64,000 nucleotides of DNA from Qipengyuania sphaerica (GCF_019711595.1 NZ_JAIGNR010000001.1:682001-746000); one strand, 5' to 3'. Counted from the stretch's first letter, positions 1 to 10,307 are shown. A program made the numbers and translations. The notes: generated from the sequence alone by a model not told the origin.

Positions 1-480
1 ATTTTTTCCTTCCGCACCGCCAGCCACGGATGGGACCCCAAGAGCCAGCGCCCCGAGCTGTGGAACCTCTACAACGCCAAGAAAAAGAAGGGCGAGAGCA
101 TCCGCGTCTTCCCGCTCTCTAACTGGACCGAGCTCGACATCTGGCAGTACATCCATCTCGAGAACATCGAGATCGTCCCGCTTTACTATTCGGCCAAGCG
201 CCCGACCTTCGAATACGAGGGCGGCCTGTTCATGGCCGACGATATCGAGCGGCTTGAAAAGGTCATGGGCAAGAGCCCCGAGATTACCGAACGTTCGATC
301 CGCTTCCGCACGCTCGGCTGCTTCCCGCTGACCGGCGCTGTCGAAAGCGAGGCTGCGACGCTGCCCGAAATCATCCAGGAAATGCTGCTGACGACGACTT
401 CCGAACGGCAGGGCCGCGTGATCGACAAGGATTCGGGTGACGCTTCGATGGAGAAGAAGAAGCAGGAGGGCTACTTCTGA
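1..480 (+). CDS. cysD: Sulfate adenylyltransferase small subunit (3-prime part, truncated by window edge)
   Basis: Frame 1 is open from the first base and encodes the C-terminal 159 residues of CysD, the catalytic subunit of ATP sulfurylase that makes adenosine phosphosulfate from ATP and sulfate in the cytoplasm. The visible part has the CysD-typical stretch [20 protein letters not shown] and the [10 protein letters not shown] segment. The N-terminal PP-loop lies outside the window. The stop codon shares one base with the cysNC start (TGATG), so the two subunits are probably translationally coupled. Confidence 0.96.
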   Translation: MFSFRTASHGWDPKSQRPELWNLYNAKKKKGESIRVFPLSNWTELDIWQYIHLENIEIVPLYYSAKRPTFEYEGGLFMADDIERLEKVMGKSPEITERSIRFRTLGCFPLTGAVESEAATLPEIIQEMLLTTTSERQGRVIDKDSGDASMEKKKQEGYF

Positions 481-2387
481 TGACCGATCCCATCTACAAG
501 ACCGACGCCCTCATCGCCGAGGATATCGACGCCTATCTGGAGAAGCACCAGCACAAGACCATGCTGCGCTTCATCACCTGCGGCAGCGTGGATGATGGCA
601 AGTCGACCCTGATCGGCCGCCTGCTCTACGATTCCAAGATGATCTTTGAGGACCAGCTCGAAGCGCTGAGCAACGATAGCAAGAAGGTTGGTACGCAGGG
701 CCAGGAAATCGATTTCGCGCTGCTGGTGGACGGCCTCGCCGCCGAGCGCGAGCAGGGCATCACGATCGACGTCGCCTATCGCTTTTTCTCGACCGAGAAC
801 CGCAAGTTCATCGTCGCCGACTGCCCGGGCCACGAACAGTATACGCGCAACATGGTGACCGGGGCCTCGACCGCCGACCTCGCCTGCATCCTGATCGATG
901 CGCGCAAGGGCGTGCTGGTCCAGACCAAGCGCCACAGCTTCCTTTGTCACCAGTTGGGCATCAAGAACCTCGTCCTGGCCGTGAACAAGATGGACCTGAT
1001 CGATTACGACCAGCAAAAATACGACGCAATCATCGCGGACTACAAGGAATTCGCGGAAAGCATCGGAATAGAAAGCTTCACCGCCATCCCGATTTCGGGT
1101 CTTGCGGGCGACAACATCACCTCGCGGTCCGAAAAGACCGCCTGGTACGATGGTCCGACGCTGATGGAGCATCTCGAAGCGGTCGAAGTCCGCTCGGACG
1201 CGAACCTCGGCAAGCCCTTTCGCATGCCGGTGCAGTGGGTTAACCGCCCGAACCTCGATTTCCGTGGCTTCTCCGGCCTCATTGCGACTGGCAGCGTCAA
1301 GCCGGGCGACAAGGTCCGCTCGCTGCCTTCGGGCAAGACCAGCACGGTGAAATCGATCGTCACCATGGATGGCGATCTGGACGAGGCGATTGCCGGCCAG
1401 TCGGTCACCGTGACGCTCGAAGACGAGATCGACTGCTCGCGCGGCGACGTTCTTGCCGCTGCCGACAGCCCGCCCGAAGTCGCCGACCAGTTCGAAAGCA
1501 CCATAGTCTGGATGGACGAGGAGCCGCTGGTTGTCGGTCGCGCCTACTGGATGAAGCTCGGCACGCAGATGGTCAGCGTGACCGTTGCCGAGCCGAAATA
1601 CGAGATCAACGTCAACACGATGGAGCATCTCGCGGCCAAGACGCTCGAGCTGAACTCGATCGGCGTCAGCGAGATCACCACCGACAAGCAGATCGTTTTC
1701 GATCCCTATGGCGAGAACCGCGCACTTGGCGGTTTCATCCTGATCGACAAGATCACCAATCGCACCGTGGGTGCGGGCATGCTGCATTTCAGCCTGCGCC
1801 GCGCACAGAACGTGCACTGGCAGGCGGTCGACATCACGCGTGACGATCACGCGGCGATGAAGAACCAGCGCCCGCGCGTGCTGTGGTTCACCGGCCTGTC
1901 CGGCTCGGGCAAGTCGACCATCGCCAACGAGGTCGAGAAGAAGTTGGCGATCATGAACCGCCACACCTTCCTGCTCGATGGCGACAATGTTCGCCACGGT
2001 CTTAACAAGGATCTGGGCTTTACCGAAAGCGACCGTATCGAGAATATCCGCCGCATCGGTGAAGTGGCCAAGCTGATGACCGATGCGGGCCTGATCGTGC
2101 TGACCGCGTTCATCAGCCCCTTCCGCGCCGACCGCCAGCTGGTCCGCGACATGATGGGCGAGGGCGAGTTCATCGAGATTCACGTCGACACGCCGCTCGA
2201 AGTGGCCGAAGCGCGCGATGTGAAGGGTCTCTACAAGAAGGCGCGTGCAGGCGAGCTGAAGAACTTCACCGGCATCGATAGCCCCTATGAAGAGCCCGAG
2301 GAGCCGGAAATCCGCGTCAACACGGTGGCGATGAGCCCGGAAGAGGCCGCGGATTACATCATCAAGCAAATCCTGCCGCTCAAGTAA
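480..2387 (+). CDS. cysNC: Bifunctional sulfate adenylyltransferase GTPase subunit / adenylylsulfate kinase (CysNC fusion)
   Basis: 635 residues. The N-terminal two thirds is the CysN GTPase that drives ATP sulfurylase: G1 motif GSVDDGKST (residues 35-43), DCPGH (114-118) and NKMD (169-172). The last ~175 residues are an APS kinase (CysC) with P-loop GLSGSGKST (472-480) and the [10 protein letters not shown] segment; it phosphorylates APS to PAPS. The fusion is common in proteobacteria. It forms an operon with cysD (one-base overlap) and is followed after 17 bases by a DUF2061 gene. The products serve cysteine synthesis and sulfation. Confidence 0.97.
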   Translation: MTDPIYKTDALIAEDIDAYLEKHQHKTMLRFITCGSVDDGKSTLIGRLLYDSKMIFEDQLEALSNDSKKVGTQGQEIDFALLVDGLAAEREQGITIDVAYRFFSTENRKFIVADCPGHEQYTRNMVTGASTADLACILIDARKGVLVQTKRHSFLCHQLGIKNLVLAVNKMDLIDYDQQKYDAIIADYKEFAESIGIESFTAIPISGLAGDNITSRSEKTAWYDGPTLMEHLEAVEVRSDANLGKPFRMPVQWVNRPNLDFRGFSGLIATGSVKPGDKVRSLPSGKTSTVKSIVTMDGDLDEAIAGQSVTVTLEDEIDCSRGDVLAAADSPPEVADQFESTIVWMDEEPLVVGRAYWMKLGTQMVSVTVAEPKYEINVNTMEHLAAKTLELNSIGVSEITTDKQIVFDPYGENRALGGFILIDKITNRTVGAGMLHFSLRRAQNVHWQAVDITRDDHAAMKNQRPRVLWFTGLSGSGKSTIANEVEKKLAIMNRHTFLLDGDNVRHGLNKDLGFTESDRIENIRRIGEVAKLMTDAGLIVLTAFISPFRADRQLVRDMMGEGEFIEIHVDTPLEVAEARDVKGLYKKARAGELKNFTGIDSPYEEPEEPEIRVNTVAMSPEEAADYIIKQILPLK

Positions 2388-2404
2388 GGCGAGACCACAG
2401 AAAC

Positions 2405-2653
2405 ATGATCCTGTTTCGCGGGCGCGAAGCCCATTCGCGCAGCTTCGCGAAGGCTGTCAGCTGGCGCATCCTCGGCAGCCTCGACACCTTCGCAATCAGC
2501 TGGTTTTTCACTGGCAACCCCAAGGCGGCAGGTGCCATCGCTTTCACCGAAGTGGTGACGAAGATGGTACTCTATTACGCGCACGAGCGCGCCTGGGCGA
2601 ACGTGTCCTGGGGTTTTGCGAAGGACGAGCCGAAAACGGAAAGAGCAGCCTGA
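2405..2653 (+). CDS. DUF2061 small membrane protein
   Basis: 82 residues with two hydrophobic segments (about 20-37 and 42-60) and the DUF2061 pattern SFAKAVSWRILGSLDTF near the N-terminus and TEVVTKMVLYYAHERAW near the middle. The biochemical role is unknown. Members are often found next to cysDNC genes, as here, 17 bases after cysNC, so a role linked to sulfur assimilation or sulfonate handling is an inference from context. Its stop codon touches the thiolase stop codon on the opposite strand with no spacer, so no terminator can fit between the two genes. Confidence 0.85.
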   Translation: MILFRGREAHSRSFAKAVSWRILGSLDTFAISWFFTGNPKAAGAIAFTEVVTKMVLYYAHERAWANVSWGFAKDEPKTERAA

Positions 2654-3922
2654 TCAATCGACGAAATCGTCGACGCGCTCGATGATGATGGCGGGCGCCA
2701 TGCCGCCCGCCGCGCACATCGTCACCAAGCCATAGCGCTTGCCCTGCCGTTCGAGTTCGTCGACCATGGTGCCGATCAGGATCGATCCGGTTGCGCCAAT
2801 CGGGTGGCCCAGTGCGATCGAGCCGCCATTGACGTTGACCTTGTCCCAGTCGAGTTCGAGATCGCGCACAAACTTGGCGGCGACAACGGCGAAGGCTTCG
2901 TTGATTTCGTAGAGGTCGATGTCGTCCTTGGTCAGGCCGGCCTTTTCGAGGACCTTTTTCGCTGCCGGGACAGGCGCGTTCAGCATGAGTGTGGGATCAT
3001 CGCCCATGTTTGCCGTCGCCACGATGCGTGCTCGCGGTTTCAGCCCGTGCTTCTGCGCATAATCCTTGCTCGTCACAAGCACGGCGGCCGCGCCGTCGAC
3101 CACGCCCGAGCTGTTACCCGCGTGGTGGAAGTGCCGGATTTCTAGGTCGGGATACTTGGCGTTGACGAGGCCAGCAAAAGTTGTCCCGTTCTTGTCCAGG
3201 GGGACATTGGCTATCTTGGCGAAAGCGGGTTCGAGTTCGGCCAGGCCCTCGCGCGTGGTTTGCGGGCGTGGGTATTCCTCGCGGTCGAGCACCACCGTCC
3301 CTTCGTCATCCAATACCGGCACAACCGACTTGTCGAAACGGCCTTCCTCGATGGCCTGCGCAGCGCGCTGCTGGCTGCGATAGCCGACTTCGTCCAGTTC
3401 CTCGCGGGTGAAGCCTTCCATCGTAGCAATCGCATCGCCGCATACGCCTTGGTGGCTCTGCGGATGGCTGCGCATCAGGCGCTCGTTATAGCTGCCCATC
3501 ATGGGCGGCCGTAGCCCGGCGGCCATCTTGTCCTTCGTCATCTGTGCGGTAAGGCTCATCATTTCTGTCCCGCCCGCGACGACGCAATCTTCCATCCCGC
3601 TCATTAACTGCGCTGCGGCCAGCGCCACCGAGGTGATCCCGCCTCCGCAGAACCGGTCGAGCGTGGTACCCGAAGAGGTGATGTCGTAGCCCGCATCGAG
3701 CGCTGCCATGCGGCCCATATCGCCTGCCTGCATTCCGTCCTGCGTGCTGACCGACCAGATCACGTCGTCGACCGTGCTGGTGTCGAGATTGTTGCGGTCC
3801 TTGATCGCCTTCAGGCAGGTTGCCGCAAGGTGCTGGGGATGCATCGCCGCCAGCGCGCCCTTGCCCTGCTTGCCGATCCCGCGCGGGGTGCGGACGGCGT
3901 CGATGATATAGGCTTCGGACAT
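2654..3922 (-). CDS. Acetyl-CoA C-acyltransferase (thiolase)
   Basis: 422 residues, thiolase family. The nucleophilic cysteine is Cys92 in DRFCGGG; the C-terminal half has [14 protein letters not shown] with the catalytic histidine and the second cysteine in CAAGGMAPA. Thiolases cleave 3-ketoacyl-CoA to acetyl-CoA and a shorter acyl-CoA in beta-oxidation, or condense two acetyl-CoA. A purine-rich ribosome site (GAGAGGA) lies about 7 bases before the ATG. The gene diverges from an enoyl-CoA hydratase and acyl-CoA dehydrogenase pair, which favours a degradative role. The exact chain-length preference cannot be read from the sequence. Confidence 0.92.
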   Translation of the reverse strand: MSEAYIIDAVRTPRGIGKQGKGALAAMHPQHLAATCLKAIKDRNNLDTSTVDDVIWSVSTQDGMQAGDMGRMAALDAGYDITSSGTTLDRFCGGGITSVALAAAQLMSGMEDCVVAGGTEMMSLTAQMTKDKMAAGLRPPMMGSYNERLMRSHPQSHQGVCGDAIATMEGFTREELDEVGYRSQQRAAQAIEEGRFDKSVVPVLDDEGTVVLDREEYPRPQTTREGLAELEPAFAKIANVPLDKNGTTFAGLVNAKYPDLEIRHFHHAGNSSGVVDGAAAVLVTSKDYAQKHGLKPRARIVATANMGDDPTLMLNAPVPAAKKVLEKAGLTKDDIDLYEINEAFAVVAAKFVRDLELDWDKVNVNGGSIALGHPIGATGSILIGTMVDELERQGKRYGLVTMCAAGGMAPAIIIERVDDFVD

Positions 3923-3954
3923 GGCGTGTTCCTCTCTCGGCTGGTCGAATATTG

Positions 3955-3984
3955 CGGCAATTGCCGGTTGACGTTTGCGTAAAC
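3955..3984. promoter_or_regulatory. Two palindromic sites between divergent thiolase and crotonase genes
   Basis: The 117-base divergent region holds a perfect 12-base palindrome CGGCAATTGCCG (3955-3966) and, two bases later, TTGACGTTTGCGTAAAC (3968-3984), whose core GTTT-GCGT-AAAC is a dyad next to a -35-like TTGACG. The second resembles the motif bound by MerR-family LiuR-type regulators of branched-chain and fatty acid catabolism; that link is from memory of the motif and is inference. Both flanking genes encode acyl-CoA metabolism, which fits. Confidence 0.45.
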
Positions 3985-4039
3985 CTCCCGCACCACTCGC
4001 GCAAGAACAGTTTCAAAAAGCAATGGAGAGAGCCAGACC

Positions 4040-4801
4040 ATGTCGGATGAAGTCCTGACCGAAGTCGACGACGGTATCCTGATCGTCACGATCAACCGTC
4101 CCGAAGCCAAGAACGCGATGAACAAGGCGGCTGCCGAGGGCGTCGCTGCGGCAATGGACCGGCTTGATGCGGATGACGATCTGCGGGTTGCGATCCTCAC
4201 TGGCGCGGGCGGCACTTTCTGTTCTGGCATGGACCTTAAGGGCTTCCTGCGCGGCGAATCGCCCAGCATCGAAGGACGCGGTTTCGGGGGAATCACGCAG
4301 AAGGGTCCGAAGAAGCCCCTGATCGCAGCTGTCGAGGGCTATGCGCTCGCCGGCGGCATGGAACTGATGATTTCCTGCGACCTTATCGTCGCCAACAAGG
4401 ATGCGAAATTCGGCATTCCCGAGGCCAAGCGCGGCCTTGCCGCCGCTGCTGGCGGTCTGATGAAGCTACCCGACTTGATCCCGCCCAAGATTGCGATGGA
4501 ACTCGCATTGACCGGCGACTTCATTTCCGCAGAGCGTGCCTATCAGCTTGGCCTGCTCAACCGGGTGGTCGATGGCAGCGCGCTCGATGCGGCCAAGGAA
4601 CTGGCGGCCAAGATCAACGAGAACGGCCCGCTTGCAGTGCGCGTCTCTAAGCAGATAATCGAGGATTCGCGCGGCTGGACTCCGGAGAACCGCTGGGATG
4701 AACAGGCCAAGCTGCTCCCGCAGGTTTTCATGAGTGAGGACGCGCGCGAGGGTTCTCTGGCCTTTGCCGAAAAGCGCAAGCCCAACTGGAAGGGGAAGTA
4801 A
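4040..4801 (+). CDS. Enoyl-CoA hydratase/isomerase (crotonase family)
   Basis: 253 residues, normal for crotonases. The oxyanion-hole segments are GTFCSGMDLK (about 58-67) and GYALAGGMEL (100-109). Both hydratase glutamates appear present, Glu108 and Glu128 (FGIPEAKRG), so it can be expected to hydrate 2-enoyl-CoA. A GGAGAG ribosome site lies about 10 bases upstream. It is followed by an acyl-CoA dehydrogenase gene starting one base after the stop, so the two probably act in the same beta-oxidation-type route. The specific substrate is not evident. Confidence 0.92.
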   Translation: MSDEVLTEVDDGILIVTINRPEAKNAMNKAAAEGVAAAMDRLDADDDLRVAILTGAGGTFCSGMDLKGFLRGESPSIEGRGFGGITQKGPKKPLIAAVEGYALAGGMELMISCDLIVANKDAKFGIPEAKRGLAAAAGGLMKLPDLIPPKIAMELALTGDFISAERAYQLGLLNRVVDGSALDAAKELAAKINENGPLAVRVSKQIIEDSRGWTPENRWDEQAKLLPQVFMSEDAREGSLAFAEKRKPNWKGK

Positions 4802-4802
4802 G

Positions 4803-5966
4803 ATGAGCGTTCTCGACGTACCCCAGCCCGAGTTCATGGATGACGAGGAAATCTCGATCTTCGCCGATGCCGTGGGCAAGTTCTACCAGCAGCACGCTCC
4901 CGAGAAGCGCGTCCTGAAATGGCGCGAGGATGGCCAGGTCGAGCGCGAATTCTGGCGCGAGGCCGGTGAGGCAGGGCTGCTCGGCGTGTCGGTGCCCGAG
5001 GAGTACGGCGGTCACGGCGGCGACTTCCGGCACGAGATGGTGGTTATCGACCAGCAGGCGAAACACAATGTCGAAGGCTTTGCTGCCAGCCTGCACAACA
5101 CGGTGATCCTGCCCTATCTCGTGCGTCACGGCACCGAGGAGCAGAAGAAGAAATACCTCCCCAAGCTGGTTACCGGCGAGCTGGTCAGCGCGATTGCCAT
5201 GACCGAACCGGGCGTCGGCTCGGACCTGCAGAGCATTACCACCACTGCGCTCAAGGATGGGAACGGCTACCGCATCAACGGAGCCAAGACCTATATCTCG
5301 AACGGCCAGACCGCCGATTTCATCATCGTCGTCGCCAAGACCGATCCCAAGGAACGCGCCAAGGGCATCTCGCTCATGCTGCTTGAAACCGAGGGTGCCG
5401 AAGGTTTCCAGCGCGGCAAGAAGCTCGACAAGATCGGAATGGATGCGGCGGATACGTCGGAGCTGTTCTTCGATGACGTGTTCGTGCCTAGCGATGCCGT
5501 TCTGGGCGGCGAAGAAGGCAAGGGCTTCTATCAGCTCATGGGCGAGCTGCCTCAGGAACGCCTCATCATCGCCATGGGCGCGATGACGGGGATCGAGAAG
5601 GCGCTGGAGACGACCATGGATTTCGTCAAGAACCGCAAGGCCTTCGGCCAGACGATCTGGGACTTCCAGAACACGCAGTTCGTGATGGCCGATCTGAAGG
5701 CACGGGCCACCGCGGCACGAATATTCGTCAACGATTGCATCGCCAGGCACCTCAAGCGTGAACTGAGCGTCGATACGGCTTGCATGGCCAAGTACTGGGT
5801 CACCGAGTTGCAGGGCGAAGTGGTCGACAAATGCCTCCAATTCCACGGCGGCGCCGGCTTCATCAACGACTACCCGATTGCGCGCATGTACCGCGACAGC
5901 CGCATCACGCGGATCTTCGGGGGATCGAACGAAGTCATGAAGATGGTGATTGCGCGCTCCATGTAA
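4803..5966 (+). CDS. Acyl-CoA dehydrogenase, long-chain type
   Basis: 387 residues of the FAD-dependent acyl-CoA dehydrogenase fold. The frame is open 69 bases further upstream, but the ATG at 4803, just after the hydratase stop and preceded by AGGGGAAG, gives the normal family start. FAD/substrate segments IAMTEPGVGSDL and NGAKTYISNG are clear. The C-terminal loop reads FGGSNEVMK rather than YEGT, and the likely catalytic base is Glu252 in LPQERLIIA, as in long-chain and isovaleryl-type enzymes. It oxidises acyl-CoA to 2-enoyl-CoA, the substrate of the preceding hydratase. Confidence 0.93.
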   Translation: MSVLDVPQPEFMDDEEISIFADAVGKFYQQHAPEKRVLKWREDGQVEREFWREAGEAGLLGVSVPEEYGGHGGDFRHEMVVIDQQAKHNVEGFAASLHNTVILPYLVRHGTEEQKKKYLPKLVTGELVSAIAMTEPGVGSDLQSITTTALKDGNGYRINGAKTYISNGQTADFIIVVAKTDPKERAKGISLMLLETEGAEGFQRGKKLDKIGMDAADTSELFFDDVFVPSDAVLGGEEGKGFYQLMGELPQERLIIAMGAMTGIEKALETTMDFVKNRKAFGQTIWDFQNTQFVMADLKARATAARIFVNDCIARHLKRELSVDTACMAKYWVTELQGEVVDKCLQFHGGAGFINDYPIARMYRDSRITRIFGGSNEVMKMVIARSM

Positions 5967-6016
5967 CTTGTCGCTAACTCTCCCCGCGCTAAGGTTAACG
6001 CCTGAGCAATGGTGGA

Positions 6017-7408
6017 GTGGGGACGCTGCAGTCTCGCAAGGCAGAACGGGTATCGCGCCGGGGTATGATCGTGGCAGGCTTTATCGCCTGCGCGATGGTG
6101 CTGGGTGGCGGCGGTTCGCCAAGTCCCGCGGCCGAGCTGGCTGTGCAGATTGCGTTTGCTGCGGCGCTCCTTCTGTGGGTCTGGTGGGCTCGTACCAGCG
6201 ATAGCCGGGTGGCAAGGTTGCCGCGACTGCTGTTCTGGCCGGGTGCGGCGCTGCTCACCTTGCCGCTCTTGCAACTCGTCCCCCTGCCTCCTTCCGTATG
6301 GCAGGGATTGCCGCAGCGAGAGCTCGAGGAGGCGACCTTGTCGCTCCTTGGCCAAGATGGCACCTGGCGCGCCCTCTCGATAAGCCCGCCTGTAACCCTC
6401 GCCGGCCTCCTGGCGTTGATTCCGGCGGTCGGAGTGATGTGGGCGACCTCGAAACTAGGCGCGCGTGACCGCCAGAGGCTGGTTCTCTCGATCGGTTTTC
6501 TCGCACTTCTCGGTGCGTTCCTGGGCGCACTGCAAATGGCAAGCGGGCCAGAGGCGTTCCGCTTCTATGAACGTAGCCACAGGGGCTGGCTGACTGCCTT
6601 CCATGCCAACCGAAATGCGGCCGCCGATGTCCTCTTGATCGGTTCGCTTGCGTTCGGCTCGTGGTACGCCCGCACCCGTGCGGACATCGACGCATCCCGT
6701 CGCCGACTGCCCCTTTTCATCGCGGGCCAGGTGGTGTTGCTGGTGGCGCTGGTGCTCACCGGTTCGCGCGCCGGCATCGCGCTCGGTGGAGTGGCCCTGG
6801 TATTCAACTGGCTCATGCTGCGACCTGCCGACCTCGACCTACGCACGAGGGCATTATTCGCAGGAGTGGCCGCTGTAATCCTTGGCCTGCTAGCCATGCC
6901 TCTTGTCCTTTCCGGCAATTCGCGGTTGGCGCGGGTTGCGGATCGGTTCGACGTTACCGGAGATGCACGCATCCCACTGTGGCGCGATTCAATCGATACT
7001 CTGGCCGGTTTCTGGCCGGCAGGAAGTGGGGTCGGGACCTTTCCCAAGGCATTCCAACCGTTCGAGAGCTTCGAGTATCTCGATCCCGCCTTTCCCAACC
7101 GGGCGCATAATGACTACCTCGAATTTTTCATCGAGGCCGGACTAATGGCGATGCCGATCCTTTTGGGAGGAGCACTTGCGATTATAGCGCTTGCCCGGCG
7201 GGCATGGAAAATGTCGCCGGAAGAACACGCAGTGCAATTGTTTGCCGGTGGGACGCTGGCCGTCGTTGCACTTCATTCAATCGTGGATTATCCGCTGAGG
7301 AACATGGCAATCGCCTGTCTCGCGGGGGTCGCGGCAGGATTGCTAACCGTCACGCCGCGTCACAAAACGCCGCGCAGCGGTACAGAGGGACGGGACGAAT
7401 TACTATGA
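6017..7408 (+). CDS. O-antigen ligase / polysaccharide polymerase-like membrane protein
   Basis: 463 residues with about ten hydrophobic segments and, near residue 363, the motif NRAHNDYLEFFIEAG typical of the large periplasmic loop and following helix of the Wzy/WaaL superfamily. Such proteins transfer or polymerise lipid-linked sugar chains at the periplasmic face of the inner membrane. The longest frame starts with GTG (6017); an ATG at 6065 is an alternative that still precedes the first membrane segment, and neither has a strong ribosome site. The stop overlaps the next start by four bases, placing it first in a polysaccharide export operon. Confidence 0.85.
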   Translation: MGTLQSRKAERVSRRGMIVAGFIACAMVLGGGGSPSPAAELAVQIAFAAALLLWVWWARTSDSRVARLPRLLFWPGAALLTLPLLQLVPLPPSVWQGLPQRELEEATLSLLGQDGTWRALSISPPVTLAGLLALIPAVGVMWATSKLGARDRQRLVLSIGFLALLGAFLGALQMASGPEAFRFYERSHRGWLTAFHANRNAAADVLLIGSLAFGSWYARTRADIDASRRRLPLFIAGQVVLLVALVLTGSRAGIALGGVALVFNWLMLRPADLDLRTRALFAGVAAVILGLLAMPLVLSGNSRLARVADRFDVTGDARIPLWRDSIDTLAGFWPAGSGVGTFPKAFQPFESFEYLDPAFPNRAHNDYLEFFIEAGLMAMPILLGGALAIIALARRAWKMSPEEHAVQLFAGGTLAVVALHSIVDYPLRNMAIACLAGVAAGLLTVTPRHKTPRSGTEGRDELL

Positions 7409-8118
7409 CGCAAACGCTCGCCAAGGCAGCCATACTGAGGCTGTCGGCGCTGCTCGCCTTCGGGCTGCTGGCGGCCTGCCAGAAACCGATCGATCCAGTC
7501 ATGCCCGCGGGCCAGGCCGGTTACGATGCGGTCGCAGTCGATCCCGTCAATCTCCTCCCAGAACGCTATCCGCTCGGCCCCGGCGACAAGATTTCCGTGC
7601 GCGTTTACGGAGAGACCGAACTTTCGCTCAGCGAGATCATCATCGACAATGCCGGTTTCGTCAGTCTCCCCCTCGTCGGAGATTTGCGGGCCGCCGGGTT
7701 CACTGCCAGCGAACTGGCGCGCAATGTCGAGGCTGCCTATGCGGCCGAGTTCCTGCGCGATCCGCAAGTGAACGTATCGATACTCGAAGCCCGCAAACGT
7801 ACGATCACTGTCGAAGGTGAAGTCAAGGTTCCGGGCGTATTCCCATACGCTGAAGGGCAGACGCTTCTGACGGCGCTGGCCTTGGCGCAAAGCCCGACCG
7901 AGAGAGCCAAGCTCGATGAGGTCATCGTATTCCGCACTATCGGCGGGCAGCAGAGTGCCGGGCGTTTCGACCTGCGGGATATTCGCGGCGGGCGGATGCC
8001 CGACCTCGCGCTCGTGCCAGGCGATGTCGTCGTGGTTGGCTATTCCTCGGTTAAATCCGCTTACCTCGACGCAGTGAAGGCCTTGCCGGTCATCGGACTG
8101 TTCAGGCCGATTACCTGA
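7405..8118 (+). CDS. Polysaccharide biosynthesis/export outer-membrane lipoprotein (Wza-type)
   Basis: 237 residues. The start is set by the lipoprotein signal: a hydrophobic stretch ending in the lipobox LLAAC with Cys25. The chain then has a Poly_export domain (LPERYPLGPGDKISVRVYGE onward) and one SLBB-like domain (KRTITVEGEVKVPGVFP). It lacks the long additional SLBB copies and C-terminal helix of E. coli Wza, so it is a short member. It likely forms or caps the outer-membrane channel for an exopolysaccharide and works with the kinase encoded next. It overlaps the upstream gene by four bases and the downstream gene by one. Confidence 0.9.
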   Translation: MTQTLAKAAILRLSALLAFGLLAACQKPIDPVMPAGQAGYDAVAVDPVNLLPERYPLGPGDKISVRVYGETELSLSEIIIDNAGFVSLPLVGDLRAAGFTASELARNVEAAYAAEFLRDPQVNVSILEARKRTITVEGEVKVPGVFPYAEGQTLLTALALAQSPTERAKLDEVIVFRTIGGQQSAGRFDLRDIRGGRMPDLALVPGDVVVVGYSSVKSAYLDAVKALPVIGLFRPIT

Positions 8119-10307
8119 TGGACACGCAAGTGAACCCCGCAACCACCATGACACGCGTACCCGTAACTGGCGAAACCGCCCTGAGCTCGGCCCTACGCCA
8201 TGTGCTGGCCGCAATCCGGCGTAACCTCTGGCTGGCGCTTGCCATTGTCGGTGCAGCACTGGCGCTGGCGATCGTTGCAACCATGCTGGATACGCCACGT
8301 TACGCTGCTACCTCCTCAGTGCAGATCAATGACCAGAGCGACGAAGTCCTTGGCGCGGATTTCGAAACACAGATCGCGCCGCCTTCGGATTGGGACACCG
8401 AGCGCTTCCTCAACACCCAACTCGACGTCCTGCGCTCGCGTGCGCTGGCGGAGCGGGTGGCCGATGCGCTTTCGCTCGCCAATGACGAGCGGTTCTTCGC
8501 TTCGCTGGAGATCCCTACCAGCCAGGTGACCGGTACCGATGCACAAAACCGTGCATGGGTGATCAGCCTGCTGCGGGATAATATGGATGTCGAACTGCGC
8601 CGCTCGACACGCATTGCGCTGATCACTTTCACCAGCACCGACCCCGAAATGTCGGCACGCGTTGCGAATGCATTCGCCGAAGAATTCATTCAGCAGACGC
8701 TCCAGCGCCGCTTCGACAGTTCGTCCTATGCGCGCAATTTCGTCTCCGAGCAGCTCGACGAAGCACGCCAGAATTTGGAAGAGAGCGAAGAGGCTCTCAA
8801 TGCTTACGCACGCAACGTCGGGCTATTGCGGACGCGCGATGCTATTTCGCCGACCGGACAGGAAATCGAGGCCGGTACGGTTACATCGACCACTCTGCTC
8901 CAGTATAACCAAGCCGTGATCCGCGCACGCGAGGCCCGCATTGCGGCGGAATCGCGGTGGGACGCGGTGCGCAATTCGGGCCTGCTTTCTTCCCAGCCGG
9001 TGCTTTCCAACCTGACCGTGCAATCGCTGATGACAAAGCGGGCGGAACAAGAGAGCCAGCTGCAGGCTGCCCGTGACCGCTATCTCCCCAATCACCCTGC
9101 GATCGCGCGGCTCGAAGCCGATATCGCAGGGCTGGATAACCAGATCGAACGGACTGCGAACAGTGTCCGTCAGTCGATCCGCGCCGAATACGAGGCAGCT
9201 GCGAATGCCGAGCGACGGCTTGAAAACCAGCTGAGCCAGGCTCGCGGCGCGACATTGGCCGAACAGGACCAGTCGGTTCGCTACAATGTGCTCGCGCGTG
9301 AAGCCGATACGGCCCGTTCAATCTATGACGGCTTGCTCCAGCGCTACCGCGAACTGAACGCTTCTGCGGGCATCACTTCGAGCAATATCGCAATCATCGA
9401 CCGCGCAGAGGTGCCTTCGACGCAATCCTCGCCAAGCCTGACGCGGAACCTCGCTATCGGACTGCTGATCGGACTGGCGCTTGCCGGACTTGCAATCTTC
9501 CTGCGCGACCAGCTCGACGACGTGATCCACATCCCCGAAGATATCGAGGACAAGCTCGGCCTGCCGTTGCTCGGTGTCATTCCGCGCGCCTCCGACGGCG
9601 ATGCACTCGAGGCGATGGAAAATCCGAAATCGTCCGTCACCGAAGCCTATAATTCCATGCGCGGTGCGATGCTTTATTCGACGCCGCAGGGCCTGCCAAA
9701 GGTGATTGCCGTGACCAGCGCGCAGGCATCGGAAGGCAAGAGCACCACCAGCATCGCCATGGCGACCGGCTTCGCGCGGATCGGTATTTCGCCGCTCCTC
9801 ATCGATGCCGATTTGCGCCGGTCTTCGCTTCACCGCACGCTAGGCGTAGCGGGCGATCGCGGAGTGACGGACCTGCTCACCTCGCAAGACGATCCGGCAA
9901 GTGCCATCGTCACTATTGAACAGGGAGATGCGCCTTTCGACTTGCTCCCTGCAGGCCCGCTGCCTCCGAGCCCGACCGAGCTCGTCGCGTCCCCGCGCAT
10001 GGCCCAGCTGCTCGAAGGTTTCGCCGGGCAATACGATGTCGTGATCATCGACAGCCCGCCCGTGCTCGGCCTCGCAGATGCACCGATGCTGGCATCGATC
10101 GCCGATGGCACGGTATTCGTCATCGAGGCCGAACGTGGTCGGAGCGGCTCGCTCAAGGCTGCCCTGCGTCGCCTGCGCAGCATGGATCCGCAAATCCTCG
10201 GTGCCGTCCTTGCGAAGTTCGATCCAGGCCGGTCGGGCAATCGCTATTCGGCCTATTCGCATCGCTATTACTACACCTATGACGCGCCGGAGAGCGCCCG
10301 TTCGTGA
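8118..10307 (+). CDS. Polysaccharide co-polymerase / bacterial tyrosine autokinase (Wzc-type)
   Basis: 729 residues. An N-terminal Wzz domain starts with a membrane helix (about 38-56), followed by a long periplasmic coiled-coil region, a second membrane helix near residues 440-462, and a cytoplasmic BY-kinase domain with Walker A SAQASEGKST (534-543), Walker A-prime LLIDADLRR (about 560-568) and Walker B VVIIDSPPV (about 641-649). The tail carries six tyrosines (710, 713, 717-719, 721), the usual autophosphorylation cluster. It controls chain length and export of the polysaccharide with the preceding lipoprotein. Start overlaps the previous stop (TGATG). Confidence 0.94.
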   Translation: MDTQVNPATTMTRVPVTGETALSSALRHVLAAIRRNLWLALAIVGAALALAIVATMLDTPRYAATSSVQINDQSDEVLGADFETQIAPPSDWDTERFLNTQLDVLRSRALAERVADALSLANDERFFASLEIPTSQVTGTDAQNRAWVISLLRDNMDVELRRSTRIALITFTSTDPEMSARVANAFAEEFIQQTLQRRFDSSSYARNFVSEQLDEARQNLEESEEALNAYARNVGLLRTRDAISPTGQEIEAGTVTSTTLLQYNQAVIRAREARIAAESRWDAVRNSGLLSSQPVLSNLTVQSLMTKRAEQESQLQAARDRYLPNHPAIARLEADIAGLDNQIERTANSVRQSIRAEYEAAANAERRLENQLSQARGATLAEQDQSVRYNVLAREADTARSIYDGLLQRYRELNASAGITSSNIAIIDRAEVPSTQSSPSLTRNLAIGLLIGLALAGLAIFLRDQLDDVIHIPEDIEDKLGLPLLGVIPRASDGDALEAMENPKSSVTEAYNSMRGAMLYSTPQGLPKVIAVTSAQASEGKSTTSIAMATGFARIGISPLLIDADLRRSSLHRTLGVAGDRGVTDLLTSQDDPASAIVTIEQGDAPFDLLPAGPLPPSPTELVASPRMAQLLEGFAGQYDVVIIDSPPVLGLADAPMLASIADGTVFVIEAERGRSGSLKAALRRLRSMDPQILGAVLAKFDPGRSGNRYSAYSHRYYYTYDAPESARS

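Noticed and set aside
471-2369. Very long open frame on the strand opposite cysNC (about 630 codons)
   Set aside because: It is a mirror frame of a highly conserved gene in GC-rich DNA; the protein is low in family-like motifs and no ribosome site or start is convincing. Similar mirror frames occur opposite typA (54212-55744), the FtsX-like permease (60294-61952) and FAH/maiA (12951-14387).
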